DNA of 64,000 nucleotides from a virus. Below are positions 15,572-23,740 of this stretch, in pieces; the first letter of the stretch is position 1; the number at the start of each line of letters is the position of its first letter. The translations under genes and the position numbers were made by a program. The notes below the pieces were generated by a model that saw only the letters and a program-made list of their open reading frames with translations, was not told the DNA's origin and did no database searches. Location: positions 1 to 64,000 of the IMG/VR virus record IMGVR_UViG_3300009128_001633. The stretch is one strand, 5' to 3'.

Positions 15572-16687
15572 ATGGGCGTAAAAATGGGAAAAACAAATAT
15601 GAAAGACATAAAAAAGGACAAAAAAGAAAGAGGTAGTAAAAGGAAAGGTAGCTTCGGAAAATTCCATGCATTTAAGACCGGAACCACATTCATAAAAATG
15701 CTTCCACCGGTAGAAAACATGACAGTACCGTGGATAGAAACAAAGAAACATTTTAGTCTTGGAAAAAGTCTAAAAGGTTTTTCACCATGTACTGAAACAG
15801 GAAAAGATTGTTTCATATGCAAAAAAGTTAGAAAAGGTGAAAATGCCAAAAAGAAAGCAACAAGAGAACTAGCTACAAAAAGAAGTGTATCAATGTCAAA
15901 CACATTTCAAATGATTGATGTAACACCACTATATACAAAGAAAAAGAAAAAATGGGTAGCTGATAATCCACCCCCGAATTGTTGGGGTAAAGTTAAAATA
16001 GATGAAGATGGAGATTTTGTTGGAAAGTGCCAGAAGTGTTCGTGGAACGCTTCATGCCAAGAAGGTGTTACAAAAGGTAGTTTAAGTGGACAAAGAATAG
16101 ATGATCTTTCAGAATTTTTTAGTAAAGAAGTTGATATAACTGATTTAAGGGAAGGCAGAAATATTAAGGTTGTTAAGAAAGGTAAGACTTTTGGCAACAT
16201 ATCATATTCTGTAGATGCAAGTGAAAAATATAAGTGGAAAGTTCCAAAAGAAATGAAAAAGTTTATAAAGAAAAACTTCATTGATCTAGTTGAAGCAACG
16301 AAACCAGCAACATCACAAGAAACAGAAGATGCTTGGAAAGGTAGGACAGAATCTGATGATTTACCAGAATGTTTTGGCGATTTTAAAGAAGGTAAAAAGA
16401 AATGTAAAAAATGTGAGTACAAGGATATATGTTCTGAAGAAAAAGGTCTAGCCGATGATGATGATGATGATGACGACGATGATGACGACGATGATGCATT
16501 AAAAGACATGAATAGAAAAGAATTAAAAGAATTTATTAAGGTCAACAAACTAAAAATTAAGACAAAAAGCAAAAAAGACAAAAAGATAGTAAAAGAAATC
16601 GAAAAAGCACTAAACAAAAAGAAAGGCGAAGATATAAAGAAGAAACTAAAAGACAAAGCAGGTAAAAAGAAGAAAAATAAAAAGTGA
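15572..16687 (+). CDS. gp32-like single-stranded DNA-binding protein with Asp14 linker and HeH domain
   Basis: A 371-residue protein resembling the T4 gp32 family. The N-terminal segment KFHAFKTGTTFIKMLPPVE is followed by TVPWIETKKHF and SPCTETGKDCFICKK, a Cys cluster likely to bind zinc. More Cys pairs lie at GKCQKCSWNASC and KKCKKCEYKDIC. Residues 295-308 are fourteen consecutive Asp. A short HeH/SAP-like motif follows (MNRKELKEFIKVNKLKIKTK), then a Lys-rich tail. Acidic tails in SSBs usually recruit partner proteins; here the acidic run is internal. The gene precedes the dCMP deaminase and recombinase genes. Confidence 0.75.
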   Translation: MGVKMGKTNMKDIKKDKKERGSKRKGSFGKFHAFKTGTTFIKMLPPVENMTVPWIETKKHFSLGKSLKGFSPCTETGKDCFICKKVRKGENAKKKATRELATKRSVSMSNTFQMIDVTPLYTKKKKKWVADNPPPNCWGKVKIDEDGDFVGKCQKCSWNASCQEGVTKGSLSGQRIDDLSEFFSKEVDITDLREGRNIKVVKKGKTFGNISYSVDASEKYKWKVPKEMKKFIKKNFIDLVEATKPATSQETEDAWKGRTESDDLPECFGDFKEGKKKCKKCEYKDICSEEKGLADDDDDDDDDDDDDDALKDMNRKELKEFIKVNKLKIKTKSKKDKKIVKEIEKALNKKKGEDIKKKLKDKAGKKKKNKK

Positions 16688-16751
16688 GGCACTTATTATG
16701 CCAACAACAGAATTTGAACTATCTATAAGAATGGATACAAAGGAGAAAAAA

Positions 16752-17270
16752 ATGGATGATAACGAAAAAAAGGGAATACTTAAACGTGGAATGAAAAGAC
16801 CAGACTGGGATCAATATTATCTAAATTTAGTTCCACTAATTGGCAAAAGAGCAACATGTGATAGAGGAAGAAGTGGAGCATTACTTGTAAGAGACCACAA
16901 GATTATAGCAAGTGGATACGTTGGAAGCACTCCAGGAGAACCACACTGTGACGATATTGGTCACGAAATTATTACAGTTTGGCATCACGATACAGGTAAA
17001 AAATCAGATCACTGTGATAGAACTCTTCATGCAGAAGAAAATGTAATACTGCAATGTGCTGAATTTGGGATACCTGCAAAAGGGAGTACATTGTATTGTT
17101 GGATGACACCATGTTTTAAATGTGCAAGAAGAATAGTTAGAGTTGGAATAGTTAGAGTTGTTGCAGTGATGAGGTATCACGATGAAAAAAGAACAATAGA
17201 CCTTTTTGGAAGAAGAGGGATTGAATTTAAGGTGTCTACAGATAAAGTAGAGGATTATAAAAATGAGTAA
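16752..17270 (+). CDS. dCMP deaminase
   Basis: A 172-residue deoxycytidylate deaminase, converting dCMP to dUMP. The zinc and proton-shuttle motif is LHAEENVILQ, and the second zinc motif is TPCFKCARRIV. An extra Cys/His-containing segment (PHCDDIGHE, then DHCDRT) matches the second zinc site seen in T4-like enzymes. The start chosen is ATG 16752, with AGGAG 6 nt upstream. ATG 16698 in the same frame would add 18 residues without family support. The product feeds the thymidylate synthase-like enzyme at 7944-9146. It overlaps the recombinase gene by 8 nt. Confidence 0.9.
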   Translation: MDDNEKKGILKRGMKRPDWDQYYLNLVPLIGKRATCDRGRSGALLVRDHKIIASGYVGSTPGEPHCDDIGHEIITVWHHDTGKKSDHCDRTLHAEENVILQCAEFGIPAKGSTLYCWMTPCFKCARRIVRVGIVRVVAVMRYHDEKRTIDLFGRRGIEFKVSTDKVEDYKNE

Positions 17271-18363
17271 CTATAGAAAAAAGCTGATTAAAAACATAAT
17301 TAAACAAGGTGTTAAAAAATATGGTGAAGACTCAACTTTTATATTGTCTTCTGACGATGTGACATCCGTTGTTAAAAAAACCATATCAACTAACTCCCCT
17401 GAACTGGATAGAATACTTGCTAAAGATCAAGAAGGTAATTTTGGTATGCCAGTTGGTAGAATTATTGGAGTTAGTGGTAAGGAAGCAAGTGGTAAAACTA
17501 CCTTGATGATAATGTTAATGAAGAGAATACAAGAATTAGGTGGCATTGCTTCTTTAGTAGAAACAGAATATGCTTTTGATCCTGGATATGCAGAAGAACT
17601 TGGACTAAATGTAAATGAGTTAATATTGTCACAACCAAAATATCTTGAAGAAGCACTCGATATGATAGCTCTTCATGTTAAAATGTTTAGAGAAGCTAAG
17701 GCAGAATATTTAAAAGAAGAAGATGAAGAACTAGATATCCCAATGTTTGTTGGCATGGACAGTATAGCAGGAGTTCCACCCAAAGCTGAATTTGAAGCAG
17801 ATAGTTATGAGGCGGAACAAGCCTTGGGATTACATGCAAGGAGATTATCAAAGTTCTTCAGGAAGATAACAAGATCAATAGCCAGAGAACAAATATGTCT
17901 TGTATGTACAAATCAACTTAAAACAAATACTTCTGTGAGATTCGGTAATAAAGATACAGAGATAGGAGGTAAAGCATTAAAATTCCATGCTTCATTGAGA
18001 CTTGACATAAGACATGCAGGTTTCATAAGACCGTCAAAAGATGCTGACCCTATTGGTATTGAAGTCTTAGCTAAAACCGTTAAAAACAAGTGTATGCTGC
18101 CATATAAGAAAGTGACAGTACCGCTGATATTTGGTGAAGGTTTTAGTTACACACAAGGACTATTTAATGCATTGCTTGAAGCAGGAATTATAAAAAAGAG
18201 CAAAAATACATTTAGGCTTAAATATAAATTAGGAAAAAGTAAACGAGTGTTGCAAATAGCTTATAAGAAAAACTTCATAGAAGCATTAGATGAATTAATT
18301 ACAGATACACCAAGATTAAAACGTGTATTTGAAAAAAAGTTAAACAAAACGTTAGAAGAATAA
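17263..18363 (+). CDS. RecA/UvsX-like recombinase
   Basis: A 366-residue RecA-fold ATPase. The Walker A motif is GVSGKEASGKTT (about residues 67-78). The Walker B strand is PMFVGMDSIAG. The catalytic Glu lies in VETEYAFDP. The L2-like region is NQLKTNTSVRFGNKDTEIGG. The protein should form filaments on single-stranded DNA and drive strand exchange, working with the gp32-like SSB and the SbcC/SbcD pair encoded nearby. It is close in length to T4 UvsX and E. coli RecA. The tRNA-like RNA gene starts 5 nt after the stop. Confidence 0.93.
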   Translation: MSNYRKKLIKNIIKQGVKKYGEDSTFILSSDDVTSVVKKTISTNSPELDRILAKDQEGNFGMPVGRIIGVSGKEASGKTTLMIMLMKRIQELGGIASLVETEYAFDPGYAEELGLNVNELILSQPKYLEEALDMIALHVKMFREAKAEYLKEEDEELDIPMFVGMDSIAGVPPKAEFEADSYEAEQALGLHARRLSKFFRKITRSIAREQICLVCTNQLKTNTSVRFGNKDTEIGGKALKFHASLRLDIRHAGFIRPSKDADPIGIEVLAKTVKNKCMLPYKKVTVPLIFGEGFSYTQGLFNALLEAGIIKKSKNTFRLKYKLGKSKRVLQIAYKKNFIEALDELITDTPRLKRVFEKKLNKTLEE

Positions 18364-18367
18364 TTAT

Positions 18368-18500
18368 GTCCCGGTGGCGGAAATTGCAGACGCAACGAAT
18401 TACCTAAGTTGATGGGAAATAGTGGGTAGGGTCGTAGGACGACAGGCCGAGTCCATGGCATACTGAAACCATCGTGCAGGTTCGAGTCCTGCTCGGGACA
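18368..18500 (+). ncRNA. tRNA(Leu)-like RNA with enlarged variable region
   Basis: The ends form a 7-bp acceptor stem (18368-18374 with 18493-18499, one G-U pair) and an A discriminator; CCA is not encoded. A GCG/CGC D-stem (18377-18379, 18391-18393) encloses a Leu-like D-loop that lacks the usual GG. The T-arm is perfect (18476-18480 with 18488-18492, loop TTCGAGT). A 6-bp variable-arm stem (18410-18415 with 18469-18474) encloses about 53 nt, which itself can form GTCGT/ACGAC and TAGT/ACTG helices. The anticodon arm position has only a weak CAAC/GTTG stem with an 11-nt loop, so no anticodon can be assigned. It may be a non-translating tRNA-like RNA, a decayed tRNA, or a tRNA with an insertion. 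Confidence 0.6.
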
Positions 18501-18516
18501 TTAAGGAGCTTATATT

Positions 18517-18645
18517 ATGGAAATCTTTGATAAAAACATCCATAGAGACGAATTTATATTAGATAATGATCGATGGATAGATGATCTTGAACAAGCTTAC
18601 GAACTACACAGGTTTGAAGATGAAATTCAAAACGATATTGCTTAA
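18517..18645 (+). CDS. Small acidic hypothetical protein
   Basis: A 42-residue acidic peptide starting at ATG 18517 with AAGGAG upstream. Asp and Glu make up about a third of the residues and no motif is recognised. Its end overlaps the start of the SbcD-like gene by 26 nt, suggesting translational coupling, since that gene has only a weak ribosome binding site. Confidence 0.5.
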   Translation: MEIFDKNIHRDEFILDNDRWIDDLEQAYELHRFEDEIQNDIA

Positions 18646-19771
18646 AAGCAAAGATATTCATGACATCAAAGTTAAAAATGGATTTATAGTCATAGGCGAT
18701 ATCCACTTATTTAATTCATATCCATATAGTTTGCATTCTGATCTAATATCATCAAGACTAAAAGATTTGTCTAACGTACTAAAAGAAGTTAGCAAGGTTC
18801 GTAGACGTTTAAAACTCCCACTTGTGCTTAATGGTGATACAATTCATTCTGGTATATTAGATTATCCAGTAGAACTTATATTAACTGAATTTTTATTAAG
18901 AAACAGTAAAGGAACAGTTCTGATTAACCTAGGCAACCATGATTTGGATGGAGAAGTTAGCGTTTTAGACCCACTCATTAAATTTAGCGAGAATAACTCA
19001 CATATTGTATTTACAAAATCTCAAATATATAATATAAATAAAGTAAACTATTGTTTTATGCCGTTCATGACAGAAGCACAAGCTATAATTAAATTAAAAA
19101 GACTTGCTAAAAAAGTAGAAGATCATGAAACTAACATACTATTTATCCATAACTCATTTTCTGGTTCATCGTTTCCATCAAATGTTAAGAGTAAATCTGG
19201 ACTAAGTCAGAGATTAAAAGAACTTAAAAAATTTGATCTCATAGTCGCAAGCCATATACATAAATATCAGAAAATATGTAATGGTCGTGGCTTCTATACA
19301 TCGTCACCAATACCGTTAAATTTTGGTGAAAAGGATAAAGAACATGGATACCATATAGTTGATTTAGAAAAGCATGTAAGATATTTTGTTATACCAAAAG
19401 CACCAAAATTCAGATATATTAACGTATCAAAGATGCTTGAGATGAACGTGGACAAAATAAAGAAAAAAGTTAGTGGCAATATAATATGTGTTAAGATAGA
19501 TAGGCCAGAATATATGTCTGAAAAAAGCTCCATCAACAAGAAATTAACAAAGTACGGAGCATTATTTGTAACATTTAAAAATGAATTAGTCAAAAGCGTA
19601 GAAAAAAAGGCTGATATTAAATTAGTTAACGACTTAACATCGGTTGTTAGTTCTTACTCTAAAATTATAGCCAAGAAATTTCATCTAAAAAGAAAGGAGG
19701 TGGAAAAACAAGGATTAAGAATATTAAATAAAGCAAAGAAACAAATCTCAAAGGAGAAACAAAGGAGATAG
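18620..19771 (+). CDS. sbcD: SbcD/gp47-like nuclease subunit
   Basis: A 383-residue calcineurin-like phosphoesterase related to SbcD, Mre11 and T4 gp47. Metal-binding motifs in order are VIGDIHLF, LNGDTIHSG, NLGNHDLDG, LFIHNSF and ASHIHKYQ. It should act as a Mn-dependent nuclease at DNA ends with the SbcC-like ATPase encoded at 20250. The start ATG 18620 is favoured because an upstream TTG would add residues unlike the family. It precedes three small ORFs and then sbcC in the same operon. Confidence 0.88.
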   Translation: MKFKTILLKSKDIHDIKVKNGFIVIGDIHLFNSYPYSLHSDLISSRLKDLSNVLKEVSKVRRRLKLPLVLNGDTIHSGILDYPVELILTEFLLRNSKGTVLINLGNHDLDGEVSVLDPLIKFSENNSHIVFTKSQIYNINKVNYCFMPFMTEAQAIIKLKRLAKKVEDHETNILFIHNSFSGSSFPSNVKSKSGLSQRLKELKKFDLIVASHIHKYQKICNGRGFYTSSPIPLNFGEKDKEHGYHIVDLEKHVRYFVIPKAPKFRYINVSKMLEMNVDKIKKKVSGNIICVKIDRPEYMSEKSSINKKLTKYGALFVTFKNELVKSVEKKADIKLVNDLTSVVSSYSKIIAKKFHLKRKEVEKQGLRILNKAKKQISKEKQRR

Positions 19772-19773
19772 AA

Positions 19774-19968
19774 ATGGACTGTAAAAAAATCAACGTTATA
19801 CCTGAAAAGAAAGCTGTTACACTTGTCTTCAAAGACATAGCACAAACATTGTCCATGATATGGAGACTTGTTTTCAAATTATTCAAAAGCTATGGCAGTC
19901 TAGGAATACCAGTTAGAATAACTGGTGAGGAATATAATGAAATAAGTTACTCAGACAAAAAGAAATAG
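19774..19968 (+). CDS. Small hypothetical protein
   Basis: A 64-residue protein with an amphipathic or weakly hydrophobic central segment (TLSMIWRLVFKLF). It has a strong ribosome binding site (AAAGGAGATAG) overlapping the end of the sbcD-like gene. No family is recognised. Confidence 0.5.
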   Translation: MDCKKINVIPEKKAVTLVFKDIAQTLSMIWRLVFKLFKSYGSLGIPVRITGEEYNEISYSDKKK

Positions 19969-19969
19969 C

Positions 19970-20167
19970 ATGATAGCAATGCTGACCATATTTTATTTAT
20001 GTCCGGGAAGTCAGGATGGTTGCCATAGTATTATAGATGCTGAATTTGAATTAGATATACATGAAGTTAGTAATGATGCTCACCAAACTTTTTTAGAGGA
20101 ACATGGATGGTTGTTGATTGGAGACATGGCATATTGTCCAGTATGTAGATATGAATTGCATGATTAG
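19970..20167 (+). CDS. Small Cys-containing hypothetical protein
   Basis: A 65-residue protein with two Cys in the N-terminal third (LCPGSQDGC) and a CPVC knuckle near the end, which could form one zinc site. It starts 1 nt after the stop of the previous ORF. Its function is unknown. Confidence 0.5.
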   Translation: MIAMLTIFYLCPGSQDGCHSIIDAEFELDIHEVSNDAHQTFLEEHGWLLIGDMAYCPVCRYELHD

Positions 20168-20179
20168 GGGGAAGAGGTT

Positions 20180-20266
20180 TTGAAGAAAAATTTAGATACA
20201 ATAGGAACATTTAACGCACACAAACTATTCCAAAAAAGTAGAAATCAAAATGTTGCAAATAGATAA
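20180..20266 (+). CDS. Possible short leader peptide before sbcC
   Basis: A 28-residue ORF with a TTG start preceded by GGGGGAAGAGG. It is polar and basic. It overlaps the ATG of the SbcC-like gene, which lacks a clear ribosome binding site of its own, so this ORF could serve for translational coupling. Confidence 0.3.
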   Translation: MKKNLDTIGTFNAHKLFQKSRNQNVANR

Positions 20267-22196
20267 ACTTAAACTAACAAACTTCATAGTATATAAAAAA
20301 CAAACATTCAACTTTTCAGAAATGTTTGATGATACAAATTTATTATTAATCTATGGTAAAAATCTTGACGATACTTCTTTTGCAAACGATAACGGAGCAG
20401 GAAAAAGTATAATATATGAAGCACTACTATTCTTATTATGTAATAGAACCACTAGGAATAGTAACAAAAATCTATTAATCGGTAAGTTTGCAACTTCAAT
20501 GAATGTTGAAGGAACTTTATTAGATGATTCTGGTACAGAATACTGGATAAAAAGATACAGGAAAAACAAAGTATATGTAAATGGTGTAAGATTTAAAATT
20601 AATGGGAAAGAAATAAAGAAGGGAACTCCAACAGAACTATCTAACTTCATTTTAAATGCTTTAGGTATATCATACAGAAGAATAATAAACACATCTATAT
20701 TTGAAAGTAATGATGAAAGGTCGAGATTAATTTATTTAGGTGACAAAGATGGCAAATCACTGCTTTCTCAAATGAAAGGTCTTGGCATATTTAATAGGTG
20801 TGAACAAATAGCCAAAGACGAATTAAAAGATGTAGAAAAAAATACAGAAATTATTAAAAATGATATAGACAAACTTAAAACGCTAATAAATAGAATTAAA
20901 AATGAAAAAGAAATAAATAAAAAATTAAGTAGAAGTTTTGAAAAAGATAGAAAAGAAAAAATATCGGAACTTAAAAATAAGTTGTCGTCATCCAGCAAAT
21001 TGGCTAAAAAAGAAGAAGATGAAAGAAATAAAGAAATAGAAAATGAAACTAAAAAATTAAACGATTTCAAAGATAAGAAAAAAAGAATACGTAGTCTTGA
21101 AAATACTAATGAAAAACTAAAAGAAACAAAAAAATCAATAAAAGCATATGAAGAGCAAATCACAATACAAAAACTAACAATAAGAAACAACAAACAAATA
21201 GTAAAAGATTTAAAAAGTAATAGAGAAATGGTGGGATCTGTATGTGATTATTGTGGCAACGAAGTTAAAAAGAAAAATCTAATTAAACATTTAGAAAAAA
21301 CAAAAAGATTTATAAGACTAACAAAAACTAATTTAGAAGCGTTTGAAAGTAAACTAAATTCATTGAAGAAAACTAGAAAGAAACTAGAAAGAAAAATAGA
21401 TAAAAGAAAAAAAACAAGAGAAGCTAATAATTTGCTTGATGCCAAAATAAACTCAATTGTAAATAACATAGAAACATTTAAAAAATGGTTAGAAAAATTA
21501 GAAAAATCACAAAAAAAGCTTAAAAAATCGTTAAAGAAATCGTTAAAATCTCTACAAGAACAGGAAAATACACATGAAAAGTTGATAAGAAAACTAGATA
21601 TAGAATTAAGTGCAACCAAAAAAGACAAAAATGTTTTAAAAGAACAACTCAACAAACTTAAAATAAAGTTCAAATATAAAAATGCATGGTATAATGGGTA
21701 TGGTAAAGAAGAGATACAATCATTTGCATTACAATCAACTGTAAATGAACTGAATGAACAAATGTCAAGAGTATCAGAAGAATTAACTAATGGTACTGTA
21801 GATATAAAACTATTAACACAAAAGACTCAAGGCAACAAGAGGATAAGAAATGTATTTGAATTTAGTATTAGCGATCTTAATAAAAAAGATCTTCCATTTA
21901 AAGAATGGTCCAAAGGACAGAAAAAGAGAATAGAAATAATAGTAAGTTTTGCATTAATGAACTTAGAAAATAGTTTACTAATGGAAGTGTTTTTAGATGA
22001 ATTGTTTGATGGAATAGATCAAGTTGGTATTGTTAAAATTAAAGAAATGTTGGAACGCAGAGGTAGTAAAGATAATAGAAGATTCATAATATTTTCACAC
22101 TCAAACAATGTAAAGCAGTTATTCACAAACAAAGCTTATGTGGAATTAAAAAACGGAAGGAGTAGATTATGGACACAGAAACATTTAATAAGGTAG
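20250..22196 (+). CDS. sbcC: SbcC/gp46-like ATPase
   Basis: A 648-residue Rad50/SbcC-type protein. The Walker A is ANDNGAGKSII (about residues 45-55). Two long coiled-coil arms flank a zinc-hook-like CDYC motif near residue 331. The ABC signature is WSKGQKKRIEIIV, and the Walker B is EVFLDELFDGID. It is short compared with E. coli SbcC (over 1000 residues) but close to T4 gp46, about 560. With the SbcD-like protein it would process DNA ends for recombination-dependent replication. Its last 28 nt overlap the next gene. Confidence 0.9.
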   Translation: MLQIDKLKLTNFIVYKKQTFNFSEMFDDTNLLLIYGKNLDDTSFANDNGAGKSIIYEALLFLLCNRTTRNSNKNLLIGKFATSMNVEGTLLDDSGTEYWIKRYRKNKVYVNGVRFKINGKEIKKGTPTELSNFILNALGISYRRIINTSIFESNDERSRLIYLGDKDGKSLLSQMKGLGIFNRCEQIAKDELKDVEKNTEIIKNDIDKLKTLINRIKNEKEINKKLSRSFEKDRKEKISELKNKLSSSSKLAKKEEDERNKEIENETKKLNDFKDKKKRIRSLENTNEKLKETKKSIKAYEEQITIQKLTIRNNKQIVKDLKSNREMVGSVCDYCGNEVKKKNLIKHLEKTKRFIRLTKTNLEAFESKLNSLKKTRKKLERKIDKRKKTREANNLLDAKINSIVNNIETFKKWLEKLEKSQKKLKKSLKKSLKSLQEQENTHEKLIRKLDIELSATKKDKNVLKEQLNKLKIKFKYKNAWYNGYGKEEIQSFALQSTVNELNEQMSRVSEELTNGTVDIKLLTQKTQGNKRIRNVFEFSISDLNKKDLPFKEWSKGQKKRIEIIVSFALMNLENSLLMEVFLDELFDGIDQVGIVKIKEMLERRGSKDNRRFIIFSHSNNVKQLFTNKAYVELKNGRSRLWTQKHLIR

Positions 22197-22513
22197 TAGA
22201 AGAACAGATTGAAATATGCAAAGAAACACTTGGTTTAAAAGAAAAACAGTATGCTCCAGGAAGAGATAGGTTAGAACAATTTAAAAAAGGTGATGCCATA
22301 ATGCATAGAACGCCATTACAAACTCTTTCTGGTATGTTATTCAAACACACAACTAAACTTTATGATATGCTGGAAGGGGTTATTAAAGACCCTTCACTAG
22401 AACAATGGAATGAAACCATAAAGGATCATATAAATTATTTGTTATTAGCTAAAGGTTTAGTTGTGGAAGAAAGGAGAATAAACTATGATAATAAAAGGCC
22501 CACTATTATATGA
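22169..22513 (+). CDS. Conserved phage protein of unknown function
   Basis: A 114-residue helical protein. The pattern EKQYAPGRDRLEQFKKG, then TLSGMLFKHTTKLYDM, then WNETIKDHINYLLLAKG is recalled from small phage proteins that share charged His/Asp positions with MazG-like or DUF1599-type nucleotide-associated folds, but I cannot assign it firmly. It overlaps sbcC at its start and the next gene at its end. Confidence 0.55.
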   Translation: MDTETFNKVVEEQIEICKETLGLKEKQYAPGRDRLEQFKKGDAIMHRTPLQTLSGMLFKHTTKLYDMLEGVIKDPSLEQWNETIKDHINYLLLAKGLVVEERRINYDNKRPTII

Positions 22514-22865
22514 CCCAAGGACAAACAAATTTAATGGAAGATCATCAAATCCCGCACTAATACTTTTTGATATGACTGAAAGGACTAAAGCAACAGTAAA
22601 TAATAATTTTGAAAGTGCAATTTGTAAAATTGCTGATTTTTGTGACAAGGAAAACTTAGAAGTAAATATGGCAATAGGAGGAAACAACAACATGACAGAT
22701 TTAGTTAATCAAGGCAAAGGCAATATGCTGAAAATATGGGGAACAAACAACGAAATAATATTGAGAGAAATTTACAATGTGTGTAAAGAGAATAATGAAG
22801 ATTTTTATAATCCAAGTGAAAAGTTTCGTAATGAAATAATAAAAGAAAGGAGAAACATTAAATGA
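22485..22865 (+). CDS. Hypothetical protein
   Basis: A 126-residue protein without recognised motifs. The N-terminal 30 residues contain Pro- and Gly-rich turns (KGPLLYDPRTNKF), and the remainder is helical and charged. It overlaps both neighbours (28 nt before, ATGA after), so it is part of the same translationally coupled operon. Confidence 0.55.
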   Translation: MIIKGPLLYDPRTNKFNGRSSNPALILFDMTERTKATVNNNFESAICKIADFCDKENLEVNMAIGGNNNMTDLVNQGKGNMLKIWGTNNEIILREIYNVCKENNEDFYNPSEKFRNEIIKERRNIK

Positions 22866-23494
22866 AATGGGAAGTAACTGAACTAACAGAAAAGGTTGAC
22901 CGAATAAAAATACTAGCAGACAAAGGTTTAAATCCGCCAAGAATGTTTTATATACCAAAATACGACGAGAGTAACATAAAAGAAGCTATGGTTTGGGCAG
23001 CAGATATTCATGCAAAAGAACCAAAACAGATATTTAATATAAGGACATATCAACGTGCAGGAGATAAAGAATCACTACAAACAAAACATTATACTGATAT
23101 AACATTTGATAAGTTGCCAGAGATACTTCCTGAAGCCTTAAACAAATTTATTTGTATGATAGACGCAGAAACACCAGACGATGGACGTGTAGCTGGAAAC
23201 ATAATAATATCAGTTGAAGAACTTAGAGGTAGACCAGACAATATAGTCATAGAATACTGTGAAAAAAAGGTAAGGGCTATGGTGAGAGACGCAGATAAAC
23301 ATATAGCAATTCCTATAAATCAAAATTTAGTTGGAAAACTAAATAATGCTGTAACAGAAAGTATATTAAATGAAGTCATTAAAAAGGTAAAAATGGCAAA
23401 GTTATTTGATGTTATTGTTGAATGGACCTACTTTTGCAAACCATCTGGAATTCTTGGTGAGAACATAGTATGGTGGGAATATCGTAAGTATTAG
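22862..23494 (+). CDS. Hypothetical protein (weak ATP-grasp-like pattern)
   Basis: A 210-residue protein. A Leu-rich helix with ILADKGLNPPRMFYIP is followed by alternating strands (NIIISVEELRG, NIVIEYCEKKVRA). The order, an initial helix naming a 'lazy' Pro turn and then a long beta-sheet region, vaguely recalls ATP-grasp or PEP-synthase N-terminal parts, but no catalytic residues can be named. It starts with an ATGA overlap. The function is unknown. Confidence 0.5.
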   Translation: MKWEVTELTEKVDRIKILADKGLNPPRMFYIPKYDESNIKEAMVWAADIHAKEPKQIFNIRTYQRAGDKESLQTKHYTDITFDKLPEILPEALNKFICMIDAETPDDGRVAGNIIISVEELRGRPDNIVIEYCEKKVRAMVRDADKHIAIPINQNLVGKLNNAVTESILNEVIKKVKMAKLFDVIVEWTYFCKPSGILGENIVWWEYRKY

Positions 23495-23503
23495 GAGATA
23501 CAA

Positions 23504-23740
23504 ATGATAGGCAAACCTATAAATTGGAAAGCAATAACTACTTTTAATAAGTCCAAAAATACAAGAGACCTTATTAAGAAATTAAGATCAACAAAAGGTC
23601 TTTCATATAAACAGATAGCTATAATACTTGGTATCTCCAAATCTGCAGTATGGAATAAAGCACAAAAACTTGTAGAAGAAGGAAAATTAAAAACATTTGA
23701 ATTAACAAGAACCAAAAAGGAGGGCAAAAATGGAAAGTAA
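23504..23740 (+). CDS. Small helix-turn-helix protein
   Basis: A 78-residue protein whose central part, GLSYKQIAIILGISKSAVWN (residues 33-52), is a clear helix-turn-helix resembling resolvase or sigma-type domains. It probably binds DNA as a small regulator. Its end overlaps the pyrF gene, placing it directly before the pyrimidine pair, so it could regulate that unit. A related helix-turn-helix protein is encoded at 32131-32700 on the other strand. Confidence 0.7.
   Translation: MIGKPINWKAITTFNKSKNTRDLIKKLRSTKGLSYKQIAIILGISKSAVWNKAQKLVEEGKLKTFELTRTKKEGKNGK

Noticed and set aside
15907-16692. Antisense ORF with a poly-Ser stretch
   Set aside because: It is the reverse complement of the Asp-rich SSB; it has no ribosome binding site and a low-complexity product, so it is a shadow ORF.
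18368-18500. Group I intron in a tRNA-Leu gene
   Set aside because: The interior is far too short for a group I core, and no P/Q/R/S elements are visible; the inserted part lies in the variable arm, not the anticodon loop.
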